DNA of 64,000 bases, taken from positions 1-64,000 of the forward strand of contig JBBALJ010000003.1 of NCBI GenBank assembly GCA_040403075.1. Direction: 5' to 3'. Under the pieces are notes generated by a model, which was not told where the DNA came from, searched no databases, and saw only the letters and a list, made by a program, of their open reading frames with translations. The translations under genes and the position numbers were made by a program. This DNA is from RGVD01 sp040403075 (GTDB taxonomy: Bacteria > Bacteroidota > Bacteroidia > UKL13-3). Positions 22,706 through 31,199 of the stretch are shown in pieces. Numbering within the stretch: the first letter of the stretch is position 1; the number at the start of each line of letters is the position of its first letter.

Positions 22706-22711
22706 AGTATA
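22706..22711 (-). promoter_or_regulatory. Promoter for recA
   Basis: GGTATACT on the minus strand directly after the mazG stop, about 20 nt before the recA ATG. No clear -35. Confidence 0.4.
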
Positions 22712-22715
22712 CCAT

Positions 22716-23063
22716 TTAAAATAAGTTTCCGTGAAGCTTTGGGCGGTCTTTATTTTTTCCCATTTTCTTAAATAAACATTCATCTAGGCTATGATCTACA
22801 AATCCTGCATTACGCATTGACGCATAAAGATCTAAAGTTCTAATTAATATATCTGCCATTTCTTCTACAATTTCTTCTGACCCTTTATTTTTTCTTATTG
22901 CTTCTAAAACTTCTGTAACTTCTGAATGCACTAAGGCCAACTTATTTCCAAGCACATCAAAGTTTTTAGGGCTATCCCAAAATCCCTTTTCAATTGCTGT
23001 CTCGTGAAGTATTGCCGCTAAGGCATCTAGTCCATATTCTGTAGGCATATTATTGCTGTTCAT
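22716..23063 (-). CDS. MazG-like nucleotide pyrophosphohydrolase
   Basis: A 115-residue helical protein with the MazG metal site: HSEVTEVLEA (ExxxE) and VEEMADILIRTLDL (ExxD). These enzymes hydrolyse NTPs or (p)ppGpp-like nucleotides to monophosphates; in phages they may keep the host in a growth-like state or recycle nucleotides. It overlaps the upstream gene by 14 nt. The ATG at 23063 is not well supported by a ribosome site; a second Met is six codons in. Confidence 0.85.
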   Translation of the reverse strand: MNSNNMPTEYGLDALAAILHETAIEKGFWDSPKNFDVLGNKLALVHSEVTEVLEAIRKNKGSEEIVEEMADILIRTLDLYASMRNAGFVDHSLDECLFKKMGKNKDRPKLHGNLF

Positions 23064-23259
23064 TAACTTTTATCTCTCTTAAGCTAAATGTAAATGATAA
23101 AGTTGTATCATCATAATCAATAACTAATTCTTTATTGTTTGTTTTGACGTCTAAAAATTTTAATGTTGGAACGGTAAGTTTACCATATTCTTCTAGGGCT
23201 GCAACTAAAACCTGATTAATATTTATTGAAGCAACTAAATTAGTTATATTGTCTGTCAT
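23050..23259 (-). CDS. Hypothetical small protein
   Basis: A 69-residue protein with an N-terminal helix (LVASININQVLVAALEEYG) and a beta-rich C-terminus ending FTFSLREIKVNEQQ. I do not recognise it; similar-length proteins sit beside phage polymerases. It overlaps the polymerase stop by 4 nt, showing coupling. Confidence 0.55.
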   Translation of the reverse strand: MTDNITNLVASININQVLVAALEEYGKLTVPTLKFLDVKTNNKELVIDYDDTTLSFTFSLREIKVNEQQ

Positions 23260-26200
23260 AATATTTCCTTAACATTTAACGTTCCATCATCTAGTTTTGA
23301 TAGAACTAATTTACATTTCATTCCTTCTCGCATTTTTGCTAAAGACATTTTGTACATTGTTGGAAAAGCAATTACTCTTGTTAACTCTTTTGCTTTATTA
23401 GATAAAACAATGTGGCTCATCATTTTCCCAGCCTTAGTTTTATATGGAGTAAAGTTTACTACAATATACTCATCTTCCTCTAAATCATATTCTTTCCTGT
23501 ATAGATAATCTACAAACAGGTCGTCGAGTTTAGGATCTATATCGCTAATCTTAATATATCTAGCAATTCTGTTATCTCCAACAAGAATAAAGTACATCTG
23601 TCCAGTTTCAATTTGTGTTTGTTCGTTATGGAATAGTCCAATTGATCCAGTCTCATCTACCAACTCAACTCTTGCCCAGCCAGTTCCTCTTTTAATAGAC
23701 TTGACCATTCCAAACATAATAAACGATCCTAGATCATCAAACTCTTCAATCGGTCTTGCTTGAGCTTTAATTCTTGGAGGTATTCCTTCTAGGTTAAATG
23801 TTGGTATACCTAAGTATTCGTAGTAGTTGTCTTTTTCGTTACCGTCTCTCGGATTATCAGGAAACGCCGCACCACCGATGGCATTAAGAGCAGAGATAGC
23901 CCTGCTATTAATACCACTGCCTTTTTCGGATGCTCTTTCAATAAGTTCAGCATAATTAGTAAATGGCCTCTTTTCTAGTATTTTATTTGCAATGTTGTCA
24001 GAAATAAATTTGATTTCTGCTAGCCCAAATATAATAGAATCATTTTTTAAAGAAAAGTAAATATCTGATTCATTTACATGTGGCAACTTTATTTTAATAC
24101 CTAACCTTTTTGCTTCAATCAGGTATTCTGTTCTTGCGTCCTTGTCATTTTCATTTTTAAGAATTGAAAACATGAACTCAATAGGATAATTGGACTTAAG
24201 CCAAGCAGTATAATAACTAAGCATAGAGTAAGCAACAGCATGGGAGCGGTTGAAAGAATAACCAGCATGAGCCTCAAATGTCTGCCAAAGGGTTTCTGCT
24301 TGTTTCTTAGAAATGTGTTTTGAAGCCCCAGTAACAAACTTATCCTTGAACTGGTCAAATTCTTTTGCATCTTTTTTCTTTCCAATAATCTTGCGGACCT
24401 TATCAGCCTCTGACCAAGACATACCACCTAAGTAAACACACGCTTGCATAACTTGCTCTTGATATATAATAACACCATATGTGTTCTCTGTAAAATCCTT
24501 CATTAGGACATGGCTATAATCAACAGCTTCTCTGCCCTGCTTTCTATTGATATAGGCGGCTCCTACAGTGTTCATGGCACCTGGTCTAACTAAAGCATTT
24601 GATGCAACTAGATCTTCAAACTTATCTATGCCCATTTTAATCAAAAGATTGGTGTATGGTGTTGCTTCAGCTTGAAACACTCCTTTTGTATATCCATCAT
24701 TTAGCATTTTGTAAACGCTAGGATCGTCCAAAGAAAATGAGGATAGGTTGATAGACTTTCCAGTTCTTTCTTTAATTGACTTCAATGTATCTGAAATTAC
24801 TGAAAGAGTTTTAAGTCCCAGTGCATCTAGTTTAATCAAACCAATGTCAGCAACCTGATCCATGTCGTATGCAACAACTGGAATTCGTCCTGAAACTGAA
24901 TCGCTAGCATCCGCTCTAGATTCAACTGGTGCGTATTTTCTTAAATCATCTTTAGCAACAACAACACCAGCAGCATGTACTCCTACTGAACGAATTCTTC
25001 CACGCAATCTATCTGCAAGCCAGACCACCTCTGGGTATCTTGTTCTAAATTCTTTTGTATTAGGTGACGTTAAAAAATCTTCAAAGGTGTCAATCTGTTT
25101 TGTTGCACGATTAACTTCTTGAAGTGGTACCATAAAAACTCTGGCGGCATCACGTATTACGCCCTTATCTTTAAAGTAAGTGTAAGTAGAGATAGATGCA
25201 ACATGCTTGAATTTCTTTTTAAGATATTCTTTAACTTCTTTTCTGCGACGATCTTCAAAGTCTGTATCAATATCTGGAAAATCATTACGCTCTGGATTAA
25301 TAAATCTAAAGAAAAGCAAGTTATATTCAATTGGATCTACATCTGTAATTCCTAATGAATAACATACAAGGGAGCCTGCTGCCGATCCACGTCCTGGCCC
25401 AACCATAATGTTATTTTCTTTAGCCCAATTAATCATATCTGCCACAACCAAGAAATAAGAGGCAAAGTTTTTAGAAGCAATTACAGACAGCTCTTCCTCT
25501 AAACGTTCCTTATATGCCACATCAGAAGCCTTCTGTAGCCTATCTAAGCCCTTTTCAGCCAGTTGACGTAGCTTTTCATCGGCATCAGTCTTTGGCACTG
25601 GAAGAAGGTCTAGGCCCTGATTAAAGGTATAGTCTCCAACCTTATTAGCAATTTCCATTGTATTTTCGTATATATCTGTACGCTGTATGCCAGCCTTATT
25701 AAAATCTGCCTCTATTTCAGAACGGCTTTGAATAAATAAGTTCATATCTTGAAATGAAATTCTACGGTCAGGATAAAGATAGTTAAATCTATCTAACATA
25801 TCTTTCATGTTTCTAGACATATCAAAGTCTGAGTCTTTATCTGCCTTGGGAGATGTTGATAAAATTAGTAATGCTTCTTCTAAGATTCTATCTTCTTCTT
25901 TAGCAAAGTGAGCATCTCCTGTTGCCACCGCTTTAATTTTTAATTCATCTGCTAATTGCAATAATGCGGAATTGATTGGCTCAGGGTTATGAGATTGAAC
26001 TTCTACATAAAAATCTGAGCCAAATGTTTTTTTAAATCCTTTTAGTAAAGTTCTAGCTTCATCTAGACTACCTCTATCAATAGCTTTACTAATTAATCCG
26101 TTAAGACATCCACTTAAAACAATGATACCTTCGCTATATAAATCTAATACTTCTTTATCAATACGTGGCTTATGATAAAATCCTTCATTCCATGCAAGTT

Positions 26201-26525
26201 CCTGCAGAATATTAATATTCTCTAGACCCTTTTTATTTTTTGCAAGTAGGATTATATGGTTATAGGCTTGAATTGATTTATCTGTTTTGGAGGAGCGATC
26301 AAATCTATCTGTTGGAGAAATGTAAGCTTCCACGCCAAGTATGGGCTTGATACCAAGTTTCTTGGCAGCAATCTGCATATCTCTATGGGAAGACAATGTT
26401 CCGTGGTCTGTGATAGCAATTGCTGTTTGTCCTGCATCTAATGCAGCCTGACACAACTCTTCAGGTGAGTTAAGCCCATCCATTAAACTATAGTAGCTAT
26501 GAACGTGTAAATGTGTAAAGCTCAT
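23256..26525 (-). CDS. dnaE: DNA polymerase III alpha subunit (DnaE-like) with PHP domain
   Basis: A 1089-residue replicative polymerase. Residues 1-270 are the PHP domain (THLHVHSYYSLMDG, ITDHGTLS) with its metal histidines present, so proofreading may be active. The palm has GPGRGSAAGSLVCYSLGITDVDP and the catalytic aspartates in FPDIDTDFEDRR. A helix-hairpin-helix/OB part (about 900-1040, MVKSIKRGTGWARVEL) binds ssDNA and clamp. I start at 26525 because AAGGAG lies 5 nt upstream and MSFTHLHVH is the family start; an in-frame ATG pair at 26543 is less good. A phage-encoded DnaE is uncommon outside some actinophages. It is preceded by a repeat-rich control region. Confidence 0.95.
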   Translation of the reverse strand: MSFTHLHVHSYYSLMDGLNSPEELCQAALDAGQTAIAITDHGTLSSHRDMQIAAKKLGIKPILGVEAYISPTDRFDRSSKTDKSIQAYNHIILLAKNKKGLENINILQELAWNEGFYHKPRIDKEVLDLYSEGIIVLSGCLNGLISKAIDRGSLDEARTLLKGFKKTFGSDFYVEVQSHNPEPINSALLQLADELKIKAVATGDAHFAKEEDRILEEALLILSTSPKADKDSDFDMSRNMKDMLDRFNYLYPDRRISFQDMNLFIQSRSEIEADFNKAGIQRTDIYENTMEIANKVGDYTFNQGLDLLPVPKTDADEKLRQLAEKGLDRLQKASDVAYKERLEEELSVIASKNFASYFLVVADMINWAKENNIMVGPGRGSAAGSLVCYSLGITDVDPIEYNLLFFRFINPERNDFPDIDTDFEDRRRKEVKEYLKKKFKHVASISTYTYFKDKGVIRDAARVFMVPLQEVNRATKQIDTFEDFLTSPNTKEFRTRYPEVVWLADRLRGRIRSVGVHAAGVVVAKDDLRKYAPVESRADASDSVSGRIPVVAYDMDQVADIGLIKLDALGLKTLSVISDTLKSIKERTGKSINLSSFSLDDPSVYKMLNDGYTKGVFQAEATPYTNLLIKMGIDKFEDLVASNALVRPGAMNTVGAAYINRKQGREAVDYSHVLMKDFTENTYGVIIYQEQVMQACVYLGGMSWSEADKVRKIIGKKKDAKEFDQFKDKFVTGASKHISKKQAETLWQTFEAHAGYSFNRSHAVAYSMLSYYTAWLKSNYPIEFMFSILKNENDKDARTEYLIEAKRLGIKIKLPHVNESDIYFSLKNDSIIFGLAEIKFISDNIANKILEKRPFTNYAELIERASEKGSGINSRAISALNAIGGAAFPDNPRDGNEKDNYYEYLGIPTFNLEGIPPRIKAQARPIEEFDDLGSFIMFGMVKSIKRGTGWARVELVDETGSIGLFHNEQTQIETGQMYFILVGDNRIARYIKISDIDPKLDDLFVDYLYRKEYDLEEDEYIVVNFTPYKTKAGKMMSHIVLSNKAKELTRVIAFPTMYKMSLAKMREGMKCKLVLSKLDDGTLNVKEIL

Positions 26526-26565
26526 CCTAACTCCTTCCATCACTCACCTGATTTCTCTATATTGT

Positions 26566-26624
26566 CTACTATAGTGTGCATATGCCTACTAAAGTGGGAA
26601 TTGCGGAGATTATGCGGAGATTAT
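26566..26624 (-). promoter_or_regulatory. Control region upstream of dnaE with two pairs of 11-bp direct repeats
   Basis: On the plus strand, CTACTATAGTG (26566-26576) and CTACTAAAGTG (26586-26596) are 20 bp apart, with the palindrome GCATATGC (26578-26585) exactly between them. Next, GCGGAGATTAT occurs twice in tandem (26603-26613, 26614-26624), the second overlapping a minus-strand TATAAT box (26620-26625). These look like binding sites for one or two regulators of dnaE. Confidence 0.55.
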
Positions 26625-26650
26625 ACTACCAAACGTATATAGATCGCTCA

Positions 26651-26857
26651 TTAGTATCCGCCCATGCATTCATTTCTAGTATGATAAAGTCTAATCTTTG
26701 TCATTGTTTTTTTATTTGGTGCATATAAATCTTCACCACAACATGCCGCCTTTAAATGCCATTCTCTTGCAAAGAAATCATATAGCATCCCTTTATAGTC
26801 CTTATACTTATGCGCCACAAAAGTATCAAAAGGATCTGGTATTTCATATGTATTCAT
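26651..26857 (-). CDS. Small hypothetical protein with leaderless start
   Basis: A 68-residue protein MNTYEIPDPFDTFVAHKY..., with C39-C40, C64 and many aromatic residues. I considered a WhiB-like protein because of the WHLKAACCGED segment, but the four-cysteine pattern is missing. The ATG stands 6 nt after a TAGAAT -10 with a good -35, so the mRNA is probably leaderless. It precedes the dnaE control region. Confidence 0.6.
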   Translation of the reverse strand: MNTYEIPDPFDTFVAHKYKDYKGMLYDFFAREWHLKAACCGEDLYAPNKKTMTKIRLYHTRNECMGGY

Positions 26858-26863
26858 ATAAAC

Positions 26864-26892
26864 ATTCTACTAAATAACACAGGGACAGTCAA
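26864..26892 (-). promoter_or_regulatory. Strong leaderless promoter overlapping a terminator
   Basis: TTGACT (26887-26892), 17-bp spacer, TAGAAT (26864-26869), 6 nt to ATG at 26857. The -35 lies in the loop and 3' arm of the terminator hairpin at 26880-26905. Confidence 0.7.
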
Positions 26893-26905
26893 TAGACTGC
26901 CCCTG
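26880..26905 (-). terminator. Terminator hairpin after the ssDNA-binding protein gene
   Basis: An 11-bp stem (CAGGGGCAGTC/GACTGTCCCTG on the minus strand, one G-U pair) with a TATT loop, 13 nt after the stop at 26918. The T-run after it is weak (TGTTATTT), so it may need help. Confidence 0.6.
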
Positions 26906-26917
26906 GTATTTAATTAT

Positions 26918-27589
26918 TTACCAGTCTAAGTTGCTACTTGTAGCTGAAGGCTCATCTGCATGAGTACTTTCTCCAGCAAAAAATGCTTCTTGTTCTGTGT
27001 AAGGCATATCACGAACTGCTGAGGTTTCAAGTTCAAACAGTTCCAGAGATGAAGAATCAAAAGGCGCTTCATCTTTAGCTAACGGAATGATAGTATAACT
27101 TGTATCTGTTTTTGTTCCAGAACGCTTAACACGCCACATCAAGTTAGTAATGCTTCCCATTTCGCCAGCATATTCAATAAGTGTTGGTGTAATTGTTTTC
27201 CCGCTTGAACCCTGTGAAAGGATTGCAACATATGGGTCTTCTTTCCCATCATCAACAAGAACATTAATGTAGAGTCGTGAACGACCCTTCCATCCTGCCT
27301 TGTAGTCCTTACGGTGTTGTTCGCAACCGTAGCACTTGCCTTGATCTTCCATTGTGCACAATGCTTTGCGACGATAGTCTTTTGGATTTGTGTGTTCTAC
27401 TGCAATAAATCCTAAGCCTGCTTTTTCATTATAGGTTGGTGAGTCTGGATCCAACTCTTGCAAGAACCTTACCTTTACGCTTTCTGAATCTTCTAGCTTT
27501 ACCCAGCGAGCTTTTGTTCCATCTCCGCCTGAACTCTGCGGCTTATCCATTACTTGATTTAGTCCTTTAAGACCTTTTACGATACCCAT
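26918..27589 (-). CDS. Single-stranded DNA-binding protein with zinc finger
   Basis: A 223-residue protein. The centre holds C78-x7-C86-x2-C89-x2-H92 (ALCTMEDQGKCYGCEQH), the zinc finger of gp32-like and actinophage ssDNA-binding proteins, within an OB-like beta region. The C-terminus is acidic and ends SNLDW, like SSB tails that recruit partners. It would coat ssDNA during replication. AAGGAG precedes the ATG closely. It has its own promoter (27638-27646) and terminator, so it is a separate, probably highly expressed unit. Confidence 0.75.
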   Translation of the reverse strand: MGIVKGLKGLNQVMDKPQSSGGDGTKARWVKLEDSESVKVRFLQELDPDSPTYNEKAGLGFIAVEHTNPKDYRRKALCTMEDQGKCYGCEQHRKDYKAGWKGRSRLYINVLVDDGKEDPYVAILSQGSSGKTITPTLIEYAGEMGSITNLMWRVKRSGTKTDTSYTIIPLAKDEAPFDSSSLELFELETSAVRDMPYTEQEAFFAGESTHADEPSATSSNLDW

Positions 27590-27610
27590 TATATCTCCTT
27601 GTTTATAGTT

Positions 27611-27646
27611 GATGGTATATATCCATCTGTTAGTTTTATTATATCA
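27611..27646 (-). promoter_or_regulatory. Extended -10 promoter with leader hairpin for the ssDNA-binding protein
   Basis: TGATATAAT (27638-27646) is followed at about +5 by a short hairpin GATGG-ATATATA-CCATC (27627-27611) and then AAGGAG and the ATG. Confidence 0.5.
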
Positions 27647-28642
27647 CAGGTTCCAGGATCTGTATTCGATATCAGAAACTGCATTTTTTATACAAGCTTT
27701 AATTTCCTCATCGGTCATATCGCCTGCATCTTTTGCATCATGTGGATATATCTTACCATAAGAGTGGGAAGACCACAAGATGTTTTTCATTCTTAATTTA
27801 TTAGCTATGCTTAAACCTAATTCTCTGCCAGCTAAATCTGAGTCTGTCATTATAGTTATTTTATTAAAATACCTATTTAGTAAATAGTGTTGCTCTTTAG
27901 AAAGGAATCCGCCAAGCGTGGCAACAACATTTGGAAATCCAGCCTGATGAATTCTGATAGCGTCAAAGCTAGACTCAACAACTATTACGTGGTCTCCAAT
28001 TTTTTTAGCTCTGTGTACATTAAATATAGTTTTGCTTTTTGGCAAGTTGGTGCTATTCTTAAAAGACTTTCCTTCAATTGATCTGCCCACAATTCCAATT
28101 GGTATTCCTTCTGGGCTGTGAACTGGAACAGTAACCATGTTCATGTTGCTAGAATACCCAAGACCAAAATCAATTATTGATTGCTGATTTATTCCCCTAG
28201 AAAGAAAGTATTGTTTTCCAGGCTCCGTTGTTATTAATTCAGTATATAACTTTTTTAAAGTATCTTCTGAGAACTCTTCAAACATTGGTTTATCTTCCAT
28301 TGTTTCCGCCAGCAACTCTTCAAAGTTTTCTAATGATTCAGTTTCTTTAGAAGCAATGTATCTAAGAACTTCAAACTCATTTTTATGAGTTATTCTTCTG
28401 ACTAATTCTTGAAGCGTACCTGCTTCTCCACATGCAGGGTTAAAACAAATAAATGCTCCTTTTTCACGGCTTACGCTAAAGCTTGAAGTGTGTCTATTTG
28501 AATGAAATGGGCAGTAGCATAGAAAGTCATTGCTTGTTTCTCCAACTATCTCTAAGCCAACTGATTTTAATATTGACTTAATGTGTGCTGGGGAGTATTG
28601 CGTGGTATCAATTTGCTTTGTGTTATACCCTCCGATTGCCAT
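27644..28642 (-). CDS. DnaG-like primase
   Basis: A 332-residue primase. A CHC2 zinc finger (C44-P-F-H47 and C66...C71 in CYCPFHSNRHT and FICFNPAC) is followed by a TOPRIM domain: VIVVESSFDAI (catalytic Glu) and IMTDSDLAGREL (DxD). The helicase-interaction domain of full DnaG is absent, as in many phage primases. It lays RNA primers for the lagging strand with the DnaB-like helicase encoded upstream. The ATG at 28642 has GAAGG just before it; an in-frame start at 28693 would overlap the upstream gene by 127 nt. Confidence 0.9.
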   Translation of the reverse strand: MAIGGYNTKQIDTTQYSPAHIKSILKSVGLEIVGETSNDFLCYCPFHSNRHTSSFSVSREKGAFICFNPACGEAGTLQELVRRITHKNEFEVLRYIASKETESLENFEELLAETMEDKPMFEEFSEDTLKKLYTELITTEPGKQYFLSRGINQQSIIDFGLGYSSNMNMVTVPVHSPEGIPIGIVGRSIEGKSFKNSTNLPKSKTIFNVHRAKKIGDHVIVVESSFDAIRIHQAGFPNVVATLGGFLSKEQHYLLNRYFNKITIMTDSDLAGRELGLSIANKLRMKNILWSSHSYGKIYPHDAKDAGDMTDEEIKACIKNAVSDIEYRSWNL

Positions 28643-28869
28643 GCCTTCTTCTTTCCTACATATACACCATGGAGAGTCATTAAGAACTTCCATGTTTCGC
28701 CTGTAAATTCTACCGAAAAAGCTGGGTCTATGTCAAGTACCCTTGCGTAACCTTTCGATCTCATATCATGCGTTAGCATGTTTTCATACTGTGGCCTTAA
28801 ACTAATTAACTGAGAATTATCATAAAACTCAACATCAATTTGAAACCTTTTAATTCTTTTGTGCGTCAT
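28567..28869 (-). CDS. Hypothetical protein overlapping the primase
   Basis: A 100-residue basic protein MTHKRIKRFQIDVEFYDNS..., beta-rich in the middle (YARVLDIDPAFSVEFTGETWKFLMTLHGVYVG). Its last 25 codons share DNA with the primase start in another frame, a 76-nt overlap, which is long for this genome. I choose ATG 28869; a TTG at 28902 is possible. No function recognised. Confidence 0.5.
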   Translation of the reverse strand: MTHKRIKRFQIDVEFYDNSQLISLRPQYENMLTHDMRSKGYARVLDIDPAFSVEFTGETWKFLMTLHGVYVGKKKAWQSEGITQSKLIPRNTPQHTLSQY

Positions 28870-30097
28870 TTGCAAAAGGATTTTCGTAAATTTCTTTGAC
28901 AATACCTCGGTTAATATCCCAATCTAAGTACATCCCAAACTCTTGTCCGTGTCTATTCTTTCTTGAAACAACTTCAATCATTTGAGTTCCAGTATATTTA
29001 TGAATAGCAATAGCCATATCAGCATCATACTCAATAGCCTTTGACCAAGCAACCTGAGAAAGCATTGGCGGGTTATCTTGATCCGATACATCATCCATAG
29101 TGGCAGCAGTGATATCAATTACTGGAATGTTGTTTGTCATAGCCAACATCTTAAACTCACGAGAGATATTCATATTACGTTCAGTTGCTCCCATTGATTT
29201 TTTGTTGTCAGAAAAAAGCTGATGATAATCTAAAATAACTAAGTCTGGTTTATGTTGGTCAATCTTTCCTTGAATGGTTGCTGGAGTTACTTCTGCCATT
29301 CCTTCATTAGATACTAAAACAAAACCATTTTTATTATCAAACTTCTTTTTTGACCATGTTCTAAAATCATCAATACTAATATCACCAGTTGCTAAATCAC
29401 TGGCTTTAAATAATCCAGAGCCAAGCATTGTGTAGATACGATCACGCATATTTTCTGGAGACATTTCAAGAGATACAATCATTGGCTTAAATCCTTGTTC
29501 CCATGCCTTGCATGCAAGGTAGGAAGTAAACCATGTCTTACCACGGCCTGGCCAACCAATGGCAACAATTAAGTGTCCTGGAGCCATACCAGTTGGATAA
29601 GCTAAATCAATTGCTTCAAATCCAGTTTTAATTCCTGGCGATCCACCCATCTCTGCTGAGCGAACTTTAGTTGCTTCAAAGTGTCTGATTGCGCTGTCTG
29701 CATCAGTAACATCTAGGTCACGAACGTTACTGGTAAATTTACTAAGCCCCGCAAGTTGCGCTTGCATTTCAGACAAAACTCTTGATGCAGCATCTTCTTT
29801 GAGCATTGAACCACTTTTAATAATAATGTTTTTAAGCCTATTAGACAAATACTCATTCTTTAGTTTATCTAAATAGTATCCAGTCTCGGCTTTAACATTG
29901 GTATCAATCTCAAAGTCTTTAAATTTTTCAATTAAAACTCCAGCCTCTGGAACAGCTTTGAACTTATAATAATAAGATTTTAGGCCTTCCCAAATATCTC
30001 TGTGGGAAGTAAACAATTCATCTACGTTACCTGCAAGCAGGGTGCTGATATCTTTGTTCTTGCATACAGCAGAAATTAATGTGGCTTCTGTATTCAC
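28850..30097 (-). CDS. DnaB-like replicative helicase
   Basis: A 415-residue hexameric helicase. The N-terminal helical domain (1-145) is followed by a RecA-like motor with Walker A GWPGRGKTW (181-189), the MIVSLEMS segment, Walker B LVILDYHQL, and the sensor/arginine-finger region VVSRKNRHG near 380. It unwinds DNA ahead of the DnaE-like polymerase. The start is GTG at 30097, overlapping the upstream stop by 4 nt (GTGA). Confidence 0.9.
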   Translation of the reverse strand: MNTEATLISAVCKNKDISTLLAGNVDELFTSHRDIWEGLKSYYYKFKAVPEAGVLIEKFKDFEIDTNVKAETGYYLDKLKNEYLSNRLKNIIIKSGSMLKEDAASRVLSEMQAQLAGLSKFTSNVRDLDVTDADSAIRHFEATKVRSAEMGGSPGIKTGFEAIDLAYPTGMAPGHLIVAIGWPGRGKTWFTSYLACKAWEQGFKPMIVSLEMSPENMRDRIYTMLGSGLFKASDLATGDISIDDFRTWSKKKFDNKNGFVLVSNEGMAEVTPATIQGKIDQHKPDLVILDYHQLFSDNKKSMGATERNMNISREFKMLAMTNNIPVIDITAATMDDVSDQDNPPMLSQVAWSKAIEYDADMAIAIHKYTGTQMIEVVSRKNRHGQEFGMYLDWDINRGIVKEIYENPFANDAQKN

Positions 30098-30417
30098 TCT
30101 ATGCCGCCTCTTTTAACTAAGCTCTTCGTTTCTTCCAGTAACAAACGACGTCTTTCTTTATCTTTTTCTATCTCAATAAGTGTTGAATTCATTCTATCAA
30201 AATTATAGAAAAAGAACTGAAGTGGGTGACCATTTTTTTGTAAAGAAAAATAGTATACCATTAAGTCTTTAGCACGGTCTAATCCTACACTATCTATCAC
30301 ATCTTGCATAGCCCACTTTTCACGAAACTTATTAATGTTAGCATCTTTCCCGTATTTCTCTTTATATAAAGATTGATACAAGGACATTAATATATATGGG
30401 GTTCTATCACTTGCCAT
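30094..30417 (-). CDS. Hypothetical basic helical protein, helicase neighbour
   Basis: A 107-residue protein with helical segments and a basic C-terminus (KDKERRRLLLEETKSLVKRGG). Its place directly before the helicase, with a 4-nt overlap, makes a helicase-loader or primosome role possible, but no known loader motif is visible. Starts ATG at 30417. Confidence 0.5.
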   Translation of the reverse strand: MASDRTPYILMSLYQSLYKEKYGKDANINKFREKWAMQDVIDSVGLDRAKDLMVYYFSLQKNGHPLQFFFYNFDRMNSTLIEIEKDKERRRLLLEETKSLVKRGGIE

Positions 30418-30610
30418 GTTTTAGCTCTTCTTCTACTTCACGAGTTTTTTCAATAAGCTTATTTTCTACAAATGCGTAGACTCTTTCAGTTGCAGAATCT
30501 ACATTTTCTCCAGGGCGAAGATCGTCCTCTATACCAACACCGATCTTGATGCTTTCGTAATTTCCTAAGTTTCTAGTAAATGAAAGATCTACTTTTACTC
30601 TCGTTGTCAT
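30407..30610 (-). CDS. Small conserved-looking hypothetical protein
   Basis: A 67-residue protein MTTRVKVDLSFTRNLGNYESIKIG..., an alternating beta-strand N-terminus and a helical C-terminus (ATERVYAFVENKLIEKTREVEEELKHG). I do not know its role. Starts in an ATGA overlap with the C2H2 gene and overlaps the next gene by 11 nt. Confidence 0.55.
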   Translation of the reverse strand: MTTRVKVDLSFTRNLGNYESIKIGVGIEDDLRPGENVDSATERVYAFVENKLIEKTREVEEELKHGK

Positions 30611-30720
30611 TTGTGTTCCGCTTTCTTGTGTCTACTCAATGTATCGCTAGCAAATATTCCCCAACGAACTTCTATCTCTCTTCCGCAAATATCGCAGGTA
30701 ACAGATCTTCCTTTTTCCAT
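30607..30720 (-). CDS. 37-residue C2H2 zinc-finger protein
   Basis: A very short gene: MEKGRSVTCDICGREIEVRW then GIFASDTLSRHKKAEHK. C9-x2-C12 and H31-x4-H36 form a single classical C2H2 finger, rare in bacteria. The ATG at 30720 shares one base with the upstream stop (TAATG), and the stop overlaps the next start (ATGA). It may bind DNA or a replisome partner. Confidence 0.7.
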   Translation of the reverse strand: MEKGRSVTCDICGREIEVRWGIFASDTLSRHKKAEHK

Positions 30721-31199
30721 TACTCTGCCTTCCATACTGGTACAAATCCTGATTCTGTTTTAGTATACAATATAATTTTGTGTTTGAGAAGGGCTATTAA
30801 TTCAGATTTAGATGGAATTTCAGATGAGTGACCAGAGTCTAATATAAATTCATGTAGCCCTAATATGTCTTTTTGATTAAACATATATTTAGACCATGAG
30901 CTATCTGGATTTCCAATAGGATATATTCTTTGAGGATAAGGTATCTTACCCTCTAGAATATAATCTAATATTGTTACCTTATGCTTATTTAAAAATAAAC
31001 ATACTTCGTTTATTCCATAAGCATCTTCCATGTGTTTCTTAACTTGAGAATAAGAATAAAGAACTCTCTTTTTATCTGGATAGTTCCAAGCAATTAATTC
31101 GTCTTTAGACCTAGATGCTTTTAGTACCTTATGTATCTTGTCGTTTAAGAAGAAATACCGTATGACTTTTTGTTTGCTGTTTCTTTTTGATCTAGCCAT
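30720..31199 (-). CDS. Putative helix-turn-helix DNA-binding protein
   Basis: A 159-residue basic protein. YSQVKKHMEDAYGINEVCLFLNKHKVTILDYILEGKI resembles an excisionase/MerR-like HTH (recognition of a target followed by YIxxGxIPxPxR...Y), then FNQKDILGLHEFI, a typical continuation. It may regulate or take part in replication. The start overlaps a zinc-ribbon gene by 55 nt and lacks a clear ribosome site. Confidence 0.55.
   Translation of the reverse strand: MARSKRNSKQKVIRYFFLNDKIHKVLKASRSKDELIAWNYPDKKRVLYSYSQVKKHMEDAYGINEVCLFLNKHKVTILDYILEGKIPYPQRIYPIGNPDSSWSKYMFNQKDILGLHEFILDSGHSSEIPSKSELIALLKHKIILYTKTESGFVPVWKAE

Noticed and set aside
26651..26857. WhiB-like regulator
   Set aside because: The AACCGED segment recalls WhiB, but the later CxxC and final Cys are missing and the frame stops at MGGY.
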